Assembly: GCF_019703875.1 (NCBI RefSeq)
Contig: NZ_AP024110.1
Span: 2,728,001 to 2,792,000 of the forward strand
From: Methyloradius palustris
GTDB lineage: Bacteria; Pseudomonadota; Gammaproteobacteria; Burkholderiales; Methylophilaceae
DNA length: 64,000 bases
Reading direction: 5' to 3'
Translations under genes and position numbers: made by a program
Notes under the pieces: model-generated
Told to the model about the DNA's origin: nothing
The model's input: the letters and a program-made list of their open reading frames with translations, nothing else
Databases searched by the model: none
Shown here: piece by piece, positions 8,677-18,032 of the stretch
Position numbering within the stretch: position 1 is the stretch's first letter
Layout of the letters: each line of letters opens with the position of its first letter

Positions 8677-9894
8677 TTATTTGCTGTGTCGCAAACGAGT
8701 CCATGCCAGTGTGCTGATGGCTAAGAACACCAGTGCGCCGACAGCAACGGTAGAGGCCACCACAGGCGTGCCTTCTTTATCCAGCAAGGTGTAAAAGCCA
8801 ATCATCAGCAACATAAGGAAATTTTCAACCAGGTTTTGTATGGCAATGGCGTGACCTGCGCCTACGCTTTCGTGTCCGCGCTCTTGCAATAATGCGTTTA
8901 GCGGCACCACGTAAAAACCACCGCATGCGCCAATCACAATCAATAAGGCAATCGCCACATAGAGGTTGGTGACATAGGCGAAAGCCATGATCAGCAAGCC
9001 GATGAGTATGCCAGCAGGTAAAGCCCGATTGACGTTACCCAGATTCACATACTTGGCGGCAGCGAAAGCGCCAAAGGCGATACCAATTGCTACTGCCCCA
9101 CTGAGGTTGGCAGGAGTGCTCAAATCATGAATATTCAGCGCAACAGGCACCCATGCGACCAATAGAAACCGTAAGGTGCTGCCCGCACCCCAAAATACAC
9201 TGGTGCCTACTAGTGAAAAACGCGCGTCTTTATTGCTAAAAAGCGTTTTGAGCGCGTGGATGAAATCTTTCAATAATGGCACCACTGCAAATTTTGCCAA
9301 TGGGTGCATAGGTTTTAATCGAGGTATCAACAAATTAGCCGCTGCAGCAAGCAGGTAACAACCAGCAATAGCAGTCAGTGCGCCCGTTGCCGAGTGGTCT
9401 GCCAGCATACCGCCAACTACAGCACCCAGCAGAATGGCGACTATGGTTGAACCTTCTATCATGCTATTGGCTTGCACCAGTTTTTCGGCGCTCACCAATT
9501 CGCTCAAAATGCCGTATTTGGCAGGGGAATATGCCGCTGCACCGATACCAACCATGCCGTAAGCCAACAGCGGGTGCAGGCCTGAAAGCATCGCCGCTGC
9601 GCCGATGAACTTGAGGCCGTTGGCAATCAACATCACTCGGCCTTTGGGTAAGGCATCGGCAAATGGCCCAACGAAAGGGGCAAGAATAATAAACGCGACC
9701 ACGAAGAATTCCTGCAATAGTGGAATCTGCCAGGCTGGGGCAAGATGCGTTTTAAGTAACGCAATTGCAGCAAACAGCAACGCATTGTCAGCCAGCGCTG
9801 AAATGAATTGTGCGATAAGTACCGCGACCATACCGCGAGAAAGCAGACCGCCATGTTTATCAGCGTGGTTCGAAGTGATTGGTTGATGCGCCAT
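8677..9894 (-). CDS. lplT: Lysophospholipid transporter LplT (MFS)
   Basis: 405 residues, about 12 hydrophobic segments. The N-terminus (LIAQFISALADNALLFAA) and the following FVVAFIILAPFVGPFADALPKG match LplT, the flippase that moves lysophosphatidylethanolamine from the outer to the inner leaflet of the cytoplasmic membrane. In enterobacteria lplT is adjacent to aas, which re-acylates the imported lipid. Here aas lies in the same directional run but is separated by four genes. This conserved pairing strengthens both calls. Confidence 0.88.
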   Translation of the reverse strand: MAHQPITSNHADKHGGLLSRGMVAVLIAQFISALADNALLFAAIALLKTHLAPAWQIPLLQEFFVVAFIILAPFVGPFADALPKGRVMLIANGLKFIGAAAMLSGLHPLLAYGMVGIGAAAYSPAKYGILSELVSAEKLVQANSMIEGSTIVAILLGAVVGGMLADHSATGALTAIAGCYLLAAAANLLIPRLKPMHPLAKFAVVPLLKDFIHALKTLFSNKDARFSLVGTSVFWGAGSTLRFLLVAWVPVALNIHDLSTPANLSGAVAIGIAFGAFAAAKYVNLGNVNRALPAGILIGLLIMAFAYVTNLYVAIALLIVIGACGGFYVVPLNALLQERGHESVGAGHAIAIQNLVENFLMLLMIGFYTLLDKEGTPVVASTVAVGALVFLAISTLAWTRLRHSK

Positions 9895-9933
9895 AAGGTA
9901 TTCCCCGATAAGTAATTGATATTGTCTTAGCGA

Positions 9934-11379
9934 CTATTGTTTAGTTTTATTGTAATCAGATGATTTCAGTAGCGATAGCACCATACCCACTAACACCAGA
10001 ACCCCAAGTAAAAGCCCACCCCAAAGCCACCAGCGTTTGTGGTCTTCAGGCGTTGACCAGGTATTTTCTGTTGTTTTAGCCGTAGCACTCACTTGTGAGT
10101 TTTGCAGCTTGATTTGGGCAAACGGCAATTGCTCCAGCTTTTCAAGCTTGAAATCAGGAATCAGGTTTTCTATATTTAGATGATTGGCAATCACTGGCTC
10201 GCCAGACTCGCTTTCATCTATTTGGAGCTTAAAAGGTGAGTTACCGCGGGCGTTCCATATAATCACCTGCATTGGCCAGCCCAGCGCTATTGTTGGATTA
10301 GCGGCTCCGATTCCGCCCGTTGCGTTATTGAATTCCAGTTGCCAGTAGCGTGCGACCGTAGCGTAAATACTGATGTCCGGATTGGTGATTTCAATATTCT
10401 GGCCACTTGCATTACTTTCAACCATGCGATAAACCGAAGTACTAATCACTGTGCGCCAAGGCTCGCTGACTTTGTTACGAACACTGATTTTGGCTGTGGT
10501 AATAGTGTTGTTTTCTGGCAGCTTGACCCGCACAAATTCGGCGGGTAAATGCCCATTAGCTTCAAACTCAATGGTACTTTTCCCTGATTTCGCATCATCC
10601 ATACGCTTAGGATTAGCAAGGGTTTGCCATAGTAGCTTTGGCACTTGATTGCTGACGGCAACTGATTCTGCCTCGACACGAGTCAAGGTAAATGCTTGTG
10701 CGCTATTGGTGCTATGCAACTGAATATAGCGCCGGGTGATCGGGCTAGTGAGCTTAATCGTATTTTGCAAGATGCTGCCAGCAGCGTTTGATGTTTTCAA
10801 CAAAATACCTTGGCCGACGCTATTCCAGTGATTGAGATCATCGCTTGCCAGCACTTCGACCGCTATCATTTTGGATTCAGTTTGTGCCCAGTCCAGAATC
10901 AGTTTTTGAAAATCAGGATGTTTTTTACCGGCATCCAGTAAATAGACCATCCCTGCTGAACCTGTTTTTGGATCCCTGACTTTTGAGCTCTGACTAATAG
11001 TGACTGTAGTTTTACCAGCAGTTTTTTCAAGCTGTAGTCTTAAGTCTTCCGCCCCAGATACTGTTATGTGGTCGAGTGTATCTGCCTGTAACGCAAAAAT
11101 CGGCAATGTGATGCTCTTATTGATGGGGGCTTGAGAGATATGCGCAAGCGACTTAGCCAGCAAGGCATAAGGCACTTGCTCACCAGCCGCATTGGTAATC
11201 ACTATGTCGCTGAGGTTATCTTGCCGCGTATATTGATAGACCTCTAGCGGCAACTCGGTGCGATATAGCGGGGCATTAGTTTCAGTAGACAGCGCGAATG
11301 TGGCCGACATAACAGCAGGCGAAGTCAGCCAAAACGAGCCACTTAACAACAGCCCAAGAAATAGTTTGCTTGGGCTCAT
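9934..11379 (-). CDS. DUF3999 family membrane-anchored protein
   Basis: 481 residues. It has an N-terminal signal peptide (LFLGLLLSGSFWLTSPAVMSA), a long beta-rich extracytoplasmic region, and one C-terminal membrane helix (WWLWGGLLLGVLVLVGMVLSLL) ending in a short basic tail. The early motif LPLEVYQYTRQDNLSDIVI matches DUF3999. Function is unknown. Its start overlaps the stop of the upstream DUF2339 gene by four bases (ATGA), so the two are translationally coupled, as is usual for this pair. The topology places the main domain in the periplasm, next to a polytopic partner. Confidence 0.8.
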   Translation of the reverse strand: MSPSKLFLGLLLSGSFWLTSPAVMSATFALSTETNAPLYRTELPLEVYQYTRQDNLSDIVITNAAGEQVPYALLAKSLAHISQAPINKSITLPIFALQADTLDHITVSGAEDLRLQLEKTAGKTTVTISQSSKVRDPKTGSAGMVYLLDAGKKHPDFQKLILDWAQTESKMIAVEVLASDDLNHWNSVGQGILLKTSNAAGSILQNTIKLTSPITRRYIQLHSTNSAQAFTLTRVEAESVAVSNQVPKLLWQTLANPKRMDDAKSGKSTIEFEANGHLPAEFVRVKLPENNTITTAKISVRNKVSEPWRTVISTSVYRMVESNASGQNIEITNPDISIYATVARYWQLEFNNATGGIGAANPTIALGWPMQVIIWNARGNSPFKLQIDESESGEPVIANHLNIENLIPDFKLEKLEQLPFAQIKLQNSQVSATAKTTENTWSTPEDHKRWWLWGGLLLGVLVLVGMVLSLLKSSDYNKTKQ

Positions 11380-14138
11380 AGTCTTGCCTCTTCATCTGAT
11401 TTAATCATTTTTGCAGGCGGCAAGGGCGCGAAATAGCCCATGACCAGCAGCAGGATGCCTGCGCCTATAAATGAAATAATGCGTTCTACCGAACCATGCT
11501 CAGCCAGATCAAGCATGAATAATTTGAGCACGACTAAACCCATCAGCGCTGCACCTACTATCCATAATCGACGATGCGCCAATCTGTGTGCAGCAAGCAT
11601 AAGGATGAGTGCAGTCAAGCTCCAGAGGAATGTGAACGACACCTGCACCAGCGTGTAGTCAAAAATGGCTGTCCACCTAAACGGCGTACCTGCCCAGTAG
11701 TGCAGGGTGCGAAGCAGCATACCGTTGAGCAGCGCAAAACCCATTAGCCCTGCTAGAGGAGGAGTCACGCTATTGAGGGTATTGGTAAAATTGCCAGCAA
11801 TAAAATAAGCAGCAACAGTCCGCTTCCAGATCAACAACATTAACAACACAGCGGCCAGTGAAATATCGAGCGGATTAATCAATGGAATATAGGGCAGCGG
11901 GCTCGCATCACCACTTGAATATAGCGACATAACTAGATACCAGCCGAGTAAACACAGCACAATCGGCACACAACCATGCCATAACCAGGCGCGTGTATTG
12001 CTGAATGCTGCTTCGTAAAACTCGGATTTTTGTTTGGATTTCTGCCAGCAAACCAATATCGCGATCATCGTCACAGGTACGATAGCCCAGCTTATATCAC
12101 GCCAGGTTAAGGTATAGACTGGTGCTTCTGCTATATACGTTTGCATCCAGAACATGCACTCCAATATGCCCAATATAGTTGCTAGCCAGAGGGCTGGTGC
12201 ACGCATGAGGCTACCTGATTTATAAGTCTCACATCGCAGCAACCACGCATACACCGCAAAAGCTAACGGCCAGGTTAACCAGCCAAAATTACTGAATGGA
12301 TGACGAGCAAAAATCTCGACCAAGGTAGCAATCGCCAGAGCAGGTAATAACAGCGCACTTAATGAGGCTAATCTTGACCAATTTAATTTAGCTGAAATGA
12401 TGGGCAGCAGCAGGCTGGTCAAGGCAAGGAATAACATGCAGGCATGATCGTAATAGGCAGCAGGCAGAAATTCATCAATCGCTGAAAAGCCAGCACCTAC
12501 CCACCATAGCCAGCCCCATATCGCCAGCAATGTACTCATTATTTTGGTTTTTTCAGGAATATATTTGACTAATAAGGCCCCGCAAGCCCAGCCAGAGAGC
12601 GCTATAAATGCCACACCCAAAAACATATTTTGGTGGGCGGATTCTGAATAGCCTGTTAAGCCCCAGCCACAGGCAAAAGCCGCTGCGCCAAGTAATTGCA
12701 AAGCCAAACCAGCGAGTAGCAGGAATGTACGTTTCTGCCGCAACCCAACCCACACCAACCCTACACCCTCAACTGCCCAAGCAGCTGAAGTCCAACGGCC
12801 ATCCAATGCCAAGGGCAATGTCAGTGTGGCAAAACCTATACCCAGCGCTAAAAAGCACTCTCCCAAAAATTGCAGCGTCTCACGCTTGCGGGTCAATATC
12901 CACCACGCCATTGCGATGTAAAAAATGGCCAGTGCAAGGGCACTGTAAGCCAGCCCAAAGTGTGAATCGCGCAACAACGCATATTGCAGGCTAAAGCCTA
13001 AAAGTGGCGTGCCAAATACCAGCGTCGCATCCACATAATCCGAAGCTTTGATAGATTGCTTGTGGGCATAGACCACTGCAATCAACGTAAACAATAGAAA
13101 GTGAATAATCAAAAATGGTTCGGTACTGGCAAAATACTCAGGGATATAACTTTGACTGCCCCACAGCGTGCCGATAGCAAATGTAAACGCAAAGCCCAAC
13201 ACATTCAGCGGCCGCCAGCTTTTATGGAATGCAATAAAAGCAATGCCGAGATTCAGCACGAGATAATAGCTAAACAAATCAACATGGCTACCATGGCCGC
13301 TAGAAGTCAGTATTGGTGCCAGAAAACCACCCGCAAAGCCCAGCACTGCTAATGGCATCGCGGATTGCAAGACAGCTATCAAGGCCGATAAGAAGGCCAC
13401 TACAATCAGTAGCATAAAAGCGATATTCGGCGGAATGAGTTGATAGAGCTTGAGTGCGGCAAAAATAGTGAGGTACATAATACCCACGCCACCCCCCTGT
13501 ATTGCCCATGAATACTCAGCCCTGGTGTTGCGTAGTTTCCAGCCCAAGGCCAGTAAAGCGACGCCAGATAGTGCAATACCAGCCATGCGGAATTCAATTG
13601 GCAAGTGTGAATGCTCAGCCGCATATTTCAACAAAAAACTAATGCCGATGAACAGAATAACAATGCCCGAACGTACCAATGTATTACCGCCAAACAGCCA
13701 ATCTTTGGCTGCATTGATGGCCTTTTCTATAAAGTTGGGTTCAACAATCTTGGGCTTGGGCTTCCACTCAGCCTTTGCTTGGGTGACAGGTCTTTTTGGT
13801 GGAGTAATCTCAGGCTCTGGGTTTGCAGTCAGTGCCTGCTTTTCAAGGTCTTCATCACTGATGGATTCAGTCTCATCAATATTTTCTATACGCTTTTCTA
13901 CAACGGGCACAGCAAGACTTACAACTGTTGGTTTTACTTGTTTTTGGGTATTTTCGTCTTGCAATGGTGATTGATTAAGCTGCACTTTCAACTGGCGCAA
14001 CTGTGATTCAATATTTTCCAATCGCCGCTTTAACTGCGCCTTTTCATCTCCATTAGTAAATAAGGTGAAGAAGCTGATGAACCCACCAAGCAGACCGATA
14101 AAGCCAGCAATACCTAACAATACAAATAATGATGTCAT
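11376..14138 (-). CDS. DUF2339 family polytopic membrane protein
   Basis: 920 residues. A first hydrophobic segment is followed by a coiled coil (LKRRLENIESQLRQLKVQLN) and a charged Pro/Glu linker. After that comes a very long stretch of consecutive hydrophobic helices starting at NTLVRSGIVILFIGISFLLK, the DUF2339 signature. More than twenty membrane segments are likely. Function is unknown; the family is usually coupled to DUF3999, as here. It begins eight bases after the amidohydrolase stop. Position between aas and lplT suggests an envelope or lipid-related role, but that is inference from context only. Confidence 0.82.
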   Translation of the reverse strand: MTSLFVLLGIAGFIGLLGGFISFFTLFTNGDEKAQLKRRLENIESQLRQLKVQLNQSPLQDENTQKQVKPTVVSLAVPVVEKRIENIDETESISDEDLEKQALTANPEPEITPPKRPVTQAKAEWKPKPKIVEPNFIEKAINAAKDWLFGGNTLVRSGIVILFIGISFLLKYAAEHSHLPIEFRMAGIALSGVALLALGWKLRNTRAEYSWAIQGGGVGIMYLTIFAALKLYQLIPPNIAFMLLIVVAFLSALIAVLQSAMPLAVLGFAGGFLAPILTSSGHGSHVDLFSYYLVLNLGIAFIAFHKSWRPLNVLGFAFTFAIGTLWGSQSYIPEYFASTEPFLIIHFLLFTLIAVVYAHKQSIKASDYVDATLVFGTPLLGFSLQYALLRDSHFGLAYSALALAIFYIAMAWWILTRKRETLQFLGECFLALGIGFATLTLPLALDGRWTSAAWAVEGVGLVWVGLRQKRTFLLLAGLALQLLGAAAFACGWGLTGYSESAHQNMFLGVAFIALSGWACGALLVKYIPEKTKIMSTLLAIWGWLWWVGAGFSAIDEFLPAAYYDHACMLFLALTSLLLPIISAKLNWSRLASLSALLLPALAIATLVEIFARHPFSNFGWLTWPLAFAVYAWLLRCETYKSGSLMRAPALWLATILGILECMFWMQTYIAEAPVYTLTWRDISWAIVPVTMIAILVCWQKSKQKSEFYEAAFSNTRAWLWHGCVPIVLCLLGWYLVMSLYSSGDASPLPYIPLINPLDISLAAVLLMLLIWKRTVAAYFIAGNFTNTLNSVTPPLAGLMGFALLNGMLLRTLHYWAGTPFRWTAIFDYTLVQVSFTFLWSLTALILMLAAHRLAHRRLWIVGAALMGLVVLKLFMLDLAEHGSVERIISFIGAGILLLVMGYFAPLPPAKMIKSDEEARL

Positions 14139-14146
14139 TTATGGAC

Positions 14147-15376
14147 TCAGTCTGGGTTAAAGAAACGGCGGGTTTCAAATACACTGGCAGGGAAACTCTG
14201 TTCCTCAAAACGTAACAAGCGTTTTAATGCAAGATCAAATAAAAGTGGGTTGTATCCGCGCAAATTCTCTAAAAATGGTACGGCTGTCTCTTCGAGCAAT
14301 CCTTGCTTTGCCAATGCAGGTGGACTATATAGCGGCATGATGCCAGGCAGCGGATAATCGGAGCCATTGAGCAAACGGGCATGCCAGTCGGGACGCTGCA
14401 GAATAGGTTTGATCGCCCAGGCATGATTAAAAAGTGTCAGCGCTGAAATTTCCCCGCGCAGCAATTCAGCATATTTTGGTTCATCCATCATGCGGGCAAA
14501 TAACTCGAAGCTTTTGACCCGTTCGCCGTTTTTGCCTTGGTCTAAATCAATATCATCGCCATCACTTGCACAGTGTGCGAGTACGACTTTTACGCCATGA
14601 TCCAACGCGCGCCTCAACCTTAAAGGATTACCGTCATCCTGATTACCACCCTGCACCGCACTTTCTCGGCCAGTGTGACTGATAATCGGTATCGCCAGTT
14701 TGGCGGCAGCTTCATAAAAACGGTCGCACTTTTCTGAGAGTGGATCTATACCCATACCATTTGGCAACCATTTAATGGCTCTTGCACCTTTAGATTTAGC
14801 TTCTTCAAGTGCATCAACACAATCTGCACGGTAAGGGTGGATTGAACAAACCCACTCAAAATATTGAGGATGCGCATGGGCGATTCGGGCAGCGTAATTA
14901 TTGGGGATATTAAAGATGGAATGCGGCTTTTGTGGCTTGCCAGCTTCATCATGAAACCAGTCAAACGCGAACAACATTGTTTTAAAACCCGCAGGCATTT
15001 CAGCGACTAAATCAACCATACGCGCAACCGTACTTTGATCTATGTGGTCAGGGTCTGCGCATGCCCCATTCATGTAAAAGGCTTTTTGCAGTTTAAGAAT
15101 GGGGTGCCAATAACTATCCATGTTTGGGTTAAACCATGGACTATCACTTGTCGCAGAATCACCTGTACCTACAAGATGTACATGGCAATCCCAAACCTGG
15201 GCAGAGTCTAAGCCTTGCCAGACTTTTTGCATGAGTGGGTGGTTACGTACCTCATCTGGCAAGCCTGGCAGACAGGGATTCATTAATCCCGGTTTAGGCC
15301 AATATTGGTAGCCGCCCCAGGCAGCAGCTGAAGCGCCCAATAACCCCATCCCTAGTATAAAATCACGCCGCTTCAT
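14147..15376 (-). CDS. Tat-exported amidohydrolase-type metal-dependent hydrolase
   Basis: 409 residues. The N-terminus KRRDFILGMGLLGASAAAWGG has the twin-arginine motif and hydrophobic core of a Tat signal, so the enzyme should be folded with its metal before export. TIM-barrel metal-site motifs are present in order: DCHVHL (HxH), AIKWLP (Lys), SHTGRES (His), LAHCASDGDD (His) and NGSDYPLP (Asp). This is the amidohydrolase_2 pattern. The substrate is unknown. Its ATG overlaps the aas stop by four bases, implying translational coupling with a phospholipid enzyme. Confidence 0.82.
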   Translation of the reverse strand: MKRRDFILGMGLLGASAAAWGGYQYWPKPGLMNPCLPGLPDEVRNHPLMQKVWQGLDSAQVWDCHVHLVGTGDSATSDSPWFNPNMDSYWHPILKLQKAFYMNGACADPDHIDQSTVARMVDLVAEMPAGFKTMLFAFDWFHDEAGKPQKPHSIFNIPNNYAARIAHAHPQYFEWVCSIHPYRADCVDALEEAKSKGARAIKWLPNGMGIDPLSEKCDRFYEAAAKLAIPIISHTGRESAVQGGNQDDGNPLRLRRALDHGVKVVLAHCASDGDDIDLDQGKNGERVKSFELFARMMDEPKYAELLRGEISALTLFNHAWAIKPILQRPDWHARLLNGSDYPLPGIMPLYSPPALAKQGLLEETAVPFLENLRGYNPLLFDLALKRLLRFEEQSFPASVFETRRFFNPD

Positions 15377-17511
15377 GAGGCTGTTTCCGCCATATTTTTA
15401 AGTGTCACATAGTCTGTTTTACCCGTACCTAGTAAGGGTAATTCTGTAACTACAATTATCTTTCTCGGGATTGCCAGTTCTGGGCTACCCAGCTCGCGTG
15501 CTGAAGCTTGCAGTGCATCGCGCACCAAATCTTTATCAGTAGTGAACAATAGTATGTTTTCGCCGCGCTGCGCGTCAGGCTGTGTGCTGGCGGCATGCTG
15601 ATGTTCTGGCGAGGCTTTGCTAGCAATCTGTTCTACAGTTTCTAGCGACACCATTTCGCCTGCAATTTTGGCAAAGCGTTTGACGCGGCCTTTGATGATG
15701 ACGAAACCATCTGGATCAATCTGCACGATATCGCCTGTGCTATACCAGCCATCTTCTGGCGCTTTGAGCACGCCAGGGTTATCAAATAGGTAATAGCCAA
15801 GCATTACGTTTGGGCCTTTTACGTACAAAAGACCACCATCGTTGATGCCAGGAACTGCTTCCAACCTTGGTTTCAGGCCTGGCAATAATGGCCCTACGCT
15901 ACCAGCAAGATTAGCCATGGGCGTGTTGACGGCGAGCACTGGGGCACATTCGGTGGCGCCATAACCTTCCAGAATGCGAATGCCAAATTTCTCCATCCAG
16001 CTTTTGCGTACTTCTTCATTAAGTTTTTCTGCGCCAGCGACCACATAACGTAATTTATAAAAGTCGTAAGGATTGGCGAATTTTGCATAGTTACCAAGAA
16101 AGGTGCTGGTGCCGAATAACACCGTGCAGCCACGGTCATAAATGACTTCTGGAATTACTCTATAGTGCAATGGCGATGGGTAAAGGAACAGCTTGCTACC
16201 CGTGACCAAAGGCATGATTGCGCCACAGGTGAAGCCGAAGGCATGAAACAGTGGCAGTGCAATCATGAACTTGTCAGCAGGCGAAAAATCAATCACTGCG
16301 CGGATTTGCGCAATATTGGAGAGAATGCCGCGATGTGAATGCACCACCCCTTTGGGTTTGCCTTCTGAGCCTGATGTAAACAGAACCACTGCTGCGGCAT
16401 CGGGGTGAGATTTTTTCACTGCAAGGTTTGGCGACCACAAGGCAAAACCCATTAGCCAAAGCTTATCGAGCAAGCTGAACTCGCTACGTAAGTCTTCAAG
16501 ATAAACAATACGTACGTTTTGCAGCGCATTGACGACTTCAACCAGTTTAGCTGTTTCTAAAAACTGTCTAGAAGTCACAATAGTTCTAATGTTGCCTGCA
16601 ATACAAGCGTTTTGCATACCCGCGGTACCTGCCGTGTAATTCAACATAGCTGGCACACGTTGCATGGCACTCATACCGAAAATCAGGCAAACAGTATTCG
16701 TGACGTTAGGCATAAGCACGCCGACACTTTCATTCACAGCTGTCGTTTTTTCAATCAGGCGACCAAAAGCCAGTGTCTTTTTCAGCAGGTCGCCATAGCT
16801 TTCTTCTGTTTGCCGCATATCTTCCACCAGCAAGGTTTTGCGACCGTGAATATCTACAGCGTCTAGAAATGCGCTGAATAATGTTTGCACAGGCTGTGAA
16901 GCAAACAGCATTTCCTGCATGGTTCTGCGCATGGCATCGCCTGCCTTGCGGCGCCTGATTTTGGCAGTAGGTGCATCAGGCATAGGGATTTGGGTTGTTG
17001 GTAATATGGTCAAGGTGACCTTGGGGAACAGTTTGCGCGGGTAATCACCAGAGAGGCGGCTAAAATAGCTACGTGCTGCACCATCAAGCCTGACTGGCAA
17101 AATAGTGGCGCCTGTTTTGGCTGCAACAAAACCTGGGCCATCATAGACCTTCATCAAACTACCTGTGAGCGTAATACGGCCTTCGGGGAAGATCACAACA
17201 GGTTTGCCTGCCTCAAGCAGCTTAATGACTTTTTTCATCGCCAGCGGGCTGGTAGGGTCAACGGCCAAGTACGGCACTAAACGTAAAATCAGGCGAAACA
17301 CCCGGCTATTGAGCACACTGGTATGCACCACAAACGTAGCACGAATCGGCAAAAACAGACCTAGCAACAAGCCATCCAAAAATGACTCATGATTAGCAAT
17401 GATCAACAGTTTATTTTTACCTTCGGCATCTGGCTTTGGCACATTCAGCTTGCCGATAACTTCAATACGAAAAAATACCCTGCTTAACCCTTTTAATATT
17501 GCTGCCACCAT
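15373..17511 (-). CDS. aas: Bifunctional acyltransferase/acyl-ACP synthetase, Aas-type
   Basis: 712 residues with two domains. Residues ~1-205 are a PlsC-type acyltransferase with NHESFLDG (His41, Asp46) and FPEGRITLTG. Residues ~215-700 are an AMP-forming acyl synthetase with the P-loop VLFTSGSEGKPKG (about residue 377), ILEGYGATE and YSTGDIVQIDPDGF. This is the Aas architecture, which activates fatty acids onto ACP and re-acylates 2-acyl-lysophospholipids at the inner membrane. AAGGGGA precedes the start. lplT, its usual partner, is 5.5 kb downstream in the same run. Confidence 0.9.
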   Translation of the reverse strand: MVAAILKGLSRVFFRIEVIGKLNVPKPDAEGKNKLLIIANHESFLDGLLLGLFLPIRATFVVHTSVLNSRVFRLILRLVPYLAVDPTSPLAMKKVIKLLEAGKPVVIFPEGRITLTGSLMKVYDGPGFVAAKTGATILPVRLDGAARSYFSRLSGDYPRKLFPKVTLTILPTTQIPMPDAPTAKIRRRKAGDAMRRTMQEMLFASQPVQTLFSAFLDAVDIHGRKTLLVEDMRQTEESYGDLLKKTLAFGRLIEKTTAVNESVGVLMPNVTNTVCLIFGMSAMQRVPAMLNYTAGTAGMQNACIAGNIRTIVTSRQFLETAKLVEVVNALQNVRIVYLEDLRSEFSLLDKLWLMGFALWSPNLAVKKSHPDAAAVVLFTSGSEGKPKGVVHSHRGILSNIAQIRAVIDFSPADKFMIALPLFHAFGFTCGAIMPLVTGSKLFLYPSPLHYRVIPEVIYDRGCTVLFGTSTFLGNYAKFANPYDFYKLRYVVAGAEKLNEEVRKSWMEKFGIRILEGYGATECAPVLAVNTPMANLAGSVGPLLPGLKPRLEAVPGINDGGLLYVKGPNVMLGYYLFDNPGVLKAPEDGWYSTGDIVQIDPDGFVIIKGRVKRFAKIAGEMVSLETVEQIASKASPEHQHAASTQPDAQRGENILLFTTDKDLVRDALQASARELGSPELAIPRKIIVVTELPLLGTGKTDYVTLKNMAETAS

Positions 17512-17554
17512 CTTTTTCCCCTTGTTTGACGAACAACTGAATTGCTCAATATTT

Positions 17555-17860
17555 TTAAATCTGTGTATCGATATAATTCAAGACTTTGGTTAACGCATCC
17601 TGCATTACTTCTTTGTTGATCCAGAAATAGACTTCTTTACCTACTTTTTCACTTTGTAGTACACCGCTATCTCTCAACACTTTTAGATGGTGATTGACTG
17701 CACTGCGGCTCAAAGTTGACGCTGCCACTATCTGTGTAATGTGCATGCGTTCATCTGGCTCGAACGACAGCAAAATACGTTGGCGCTGTTCATCACCCAG
17801 GGCAACGAATATGCCAGAGGTGCCTGACCACTCGCTTGGAATCATCAAAATGCTCTTCAT
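17555..17860 (-). CDS. ArsR-type winged-helix regulator
   Basis: 101 residues, a single winged-helix domain. The recognition region HITQIVAASTLSRSAVNHHL and the wing around GVLQSEKVGKEVYFWI match ArsR/HTH_20 regulators. No CxC metal-binding motif of the ArsR alpha-3 type is present, so the ligand is probably not arsenic-like metal, and none can be named. It lies 43 bases upstream of aas on the same strand and heads the nine-gene run, so it likely controls that operon and itself. Confidence 0.85.
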   Translation of the reverse strand: MKSILMIPSEWSGTSGIFVALGDEQRQRILLSFEPDERMHITQIVAASTLSRSAVNHHLKVLRDSGVLQSEKVGKEVYFWINKEVMQDALTKVLNYIDTQI

Positions 17861-17895
17861 AACTACATAATTAGTTATTTAGTTATGAGTGTCAA
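17861..17895 (-). promoter_or_regulatory. Candidate promoter and operator of arsR-aas run
   Basis: On the minus strand TTGACA (17890-17895) is followed about 16 bases later by TAATTA, giving a near-consensus promoter whose -10 lies within about ten bases of the arsR ATG. The -10 area carries an inverted repeat (plus strand AACTA-CATAAT-TAGTT, 17861-17876) and a further TAGTTAT copy at 17880-17886, a plausible autoregulatory operator. Identification is by eye only. Confidence 0.5.
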
Positions 17896-18032
17896 TCATT
17901 TTTTTGTTCAGTCTTCAAAAAGTCGCTGCGATGATTAAAAGCGCTGGCGCGCAAACGTACATAGACACTGGGACGCAGTTTGCCTAAACTGCTTGTCTTT
18001 CATACAAATCTCACCACAGCTAAAAAGTTATC

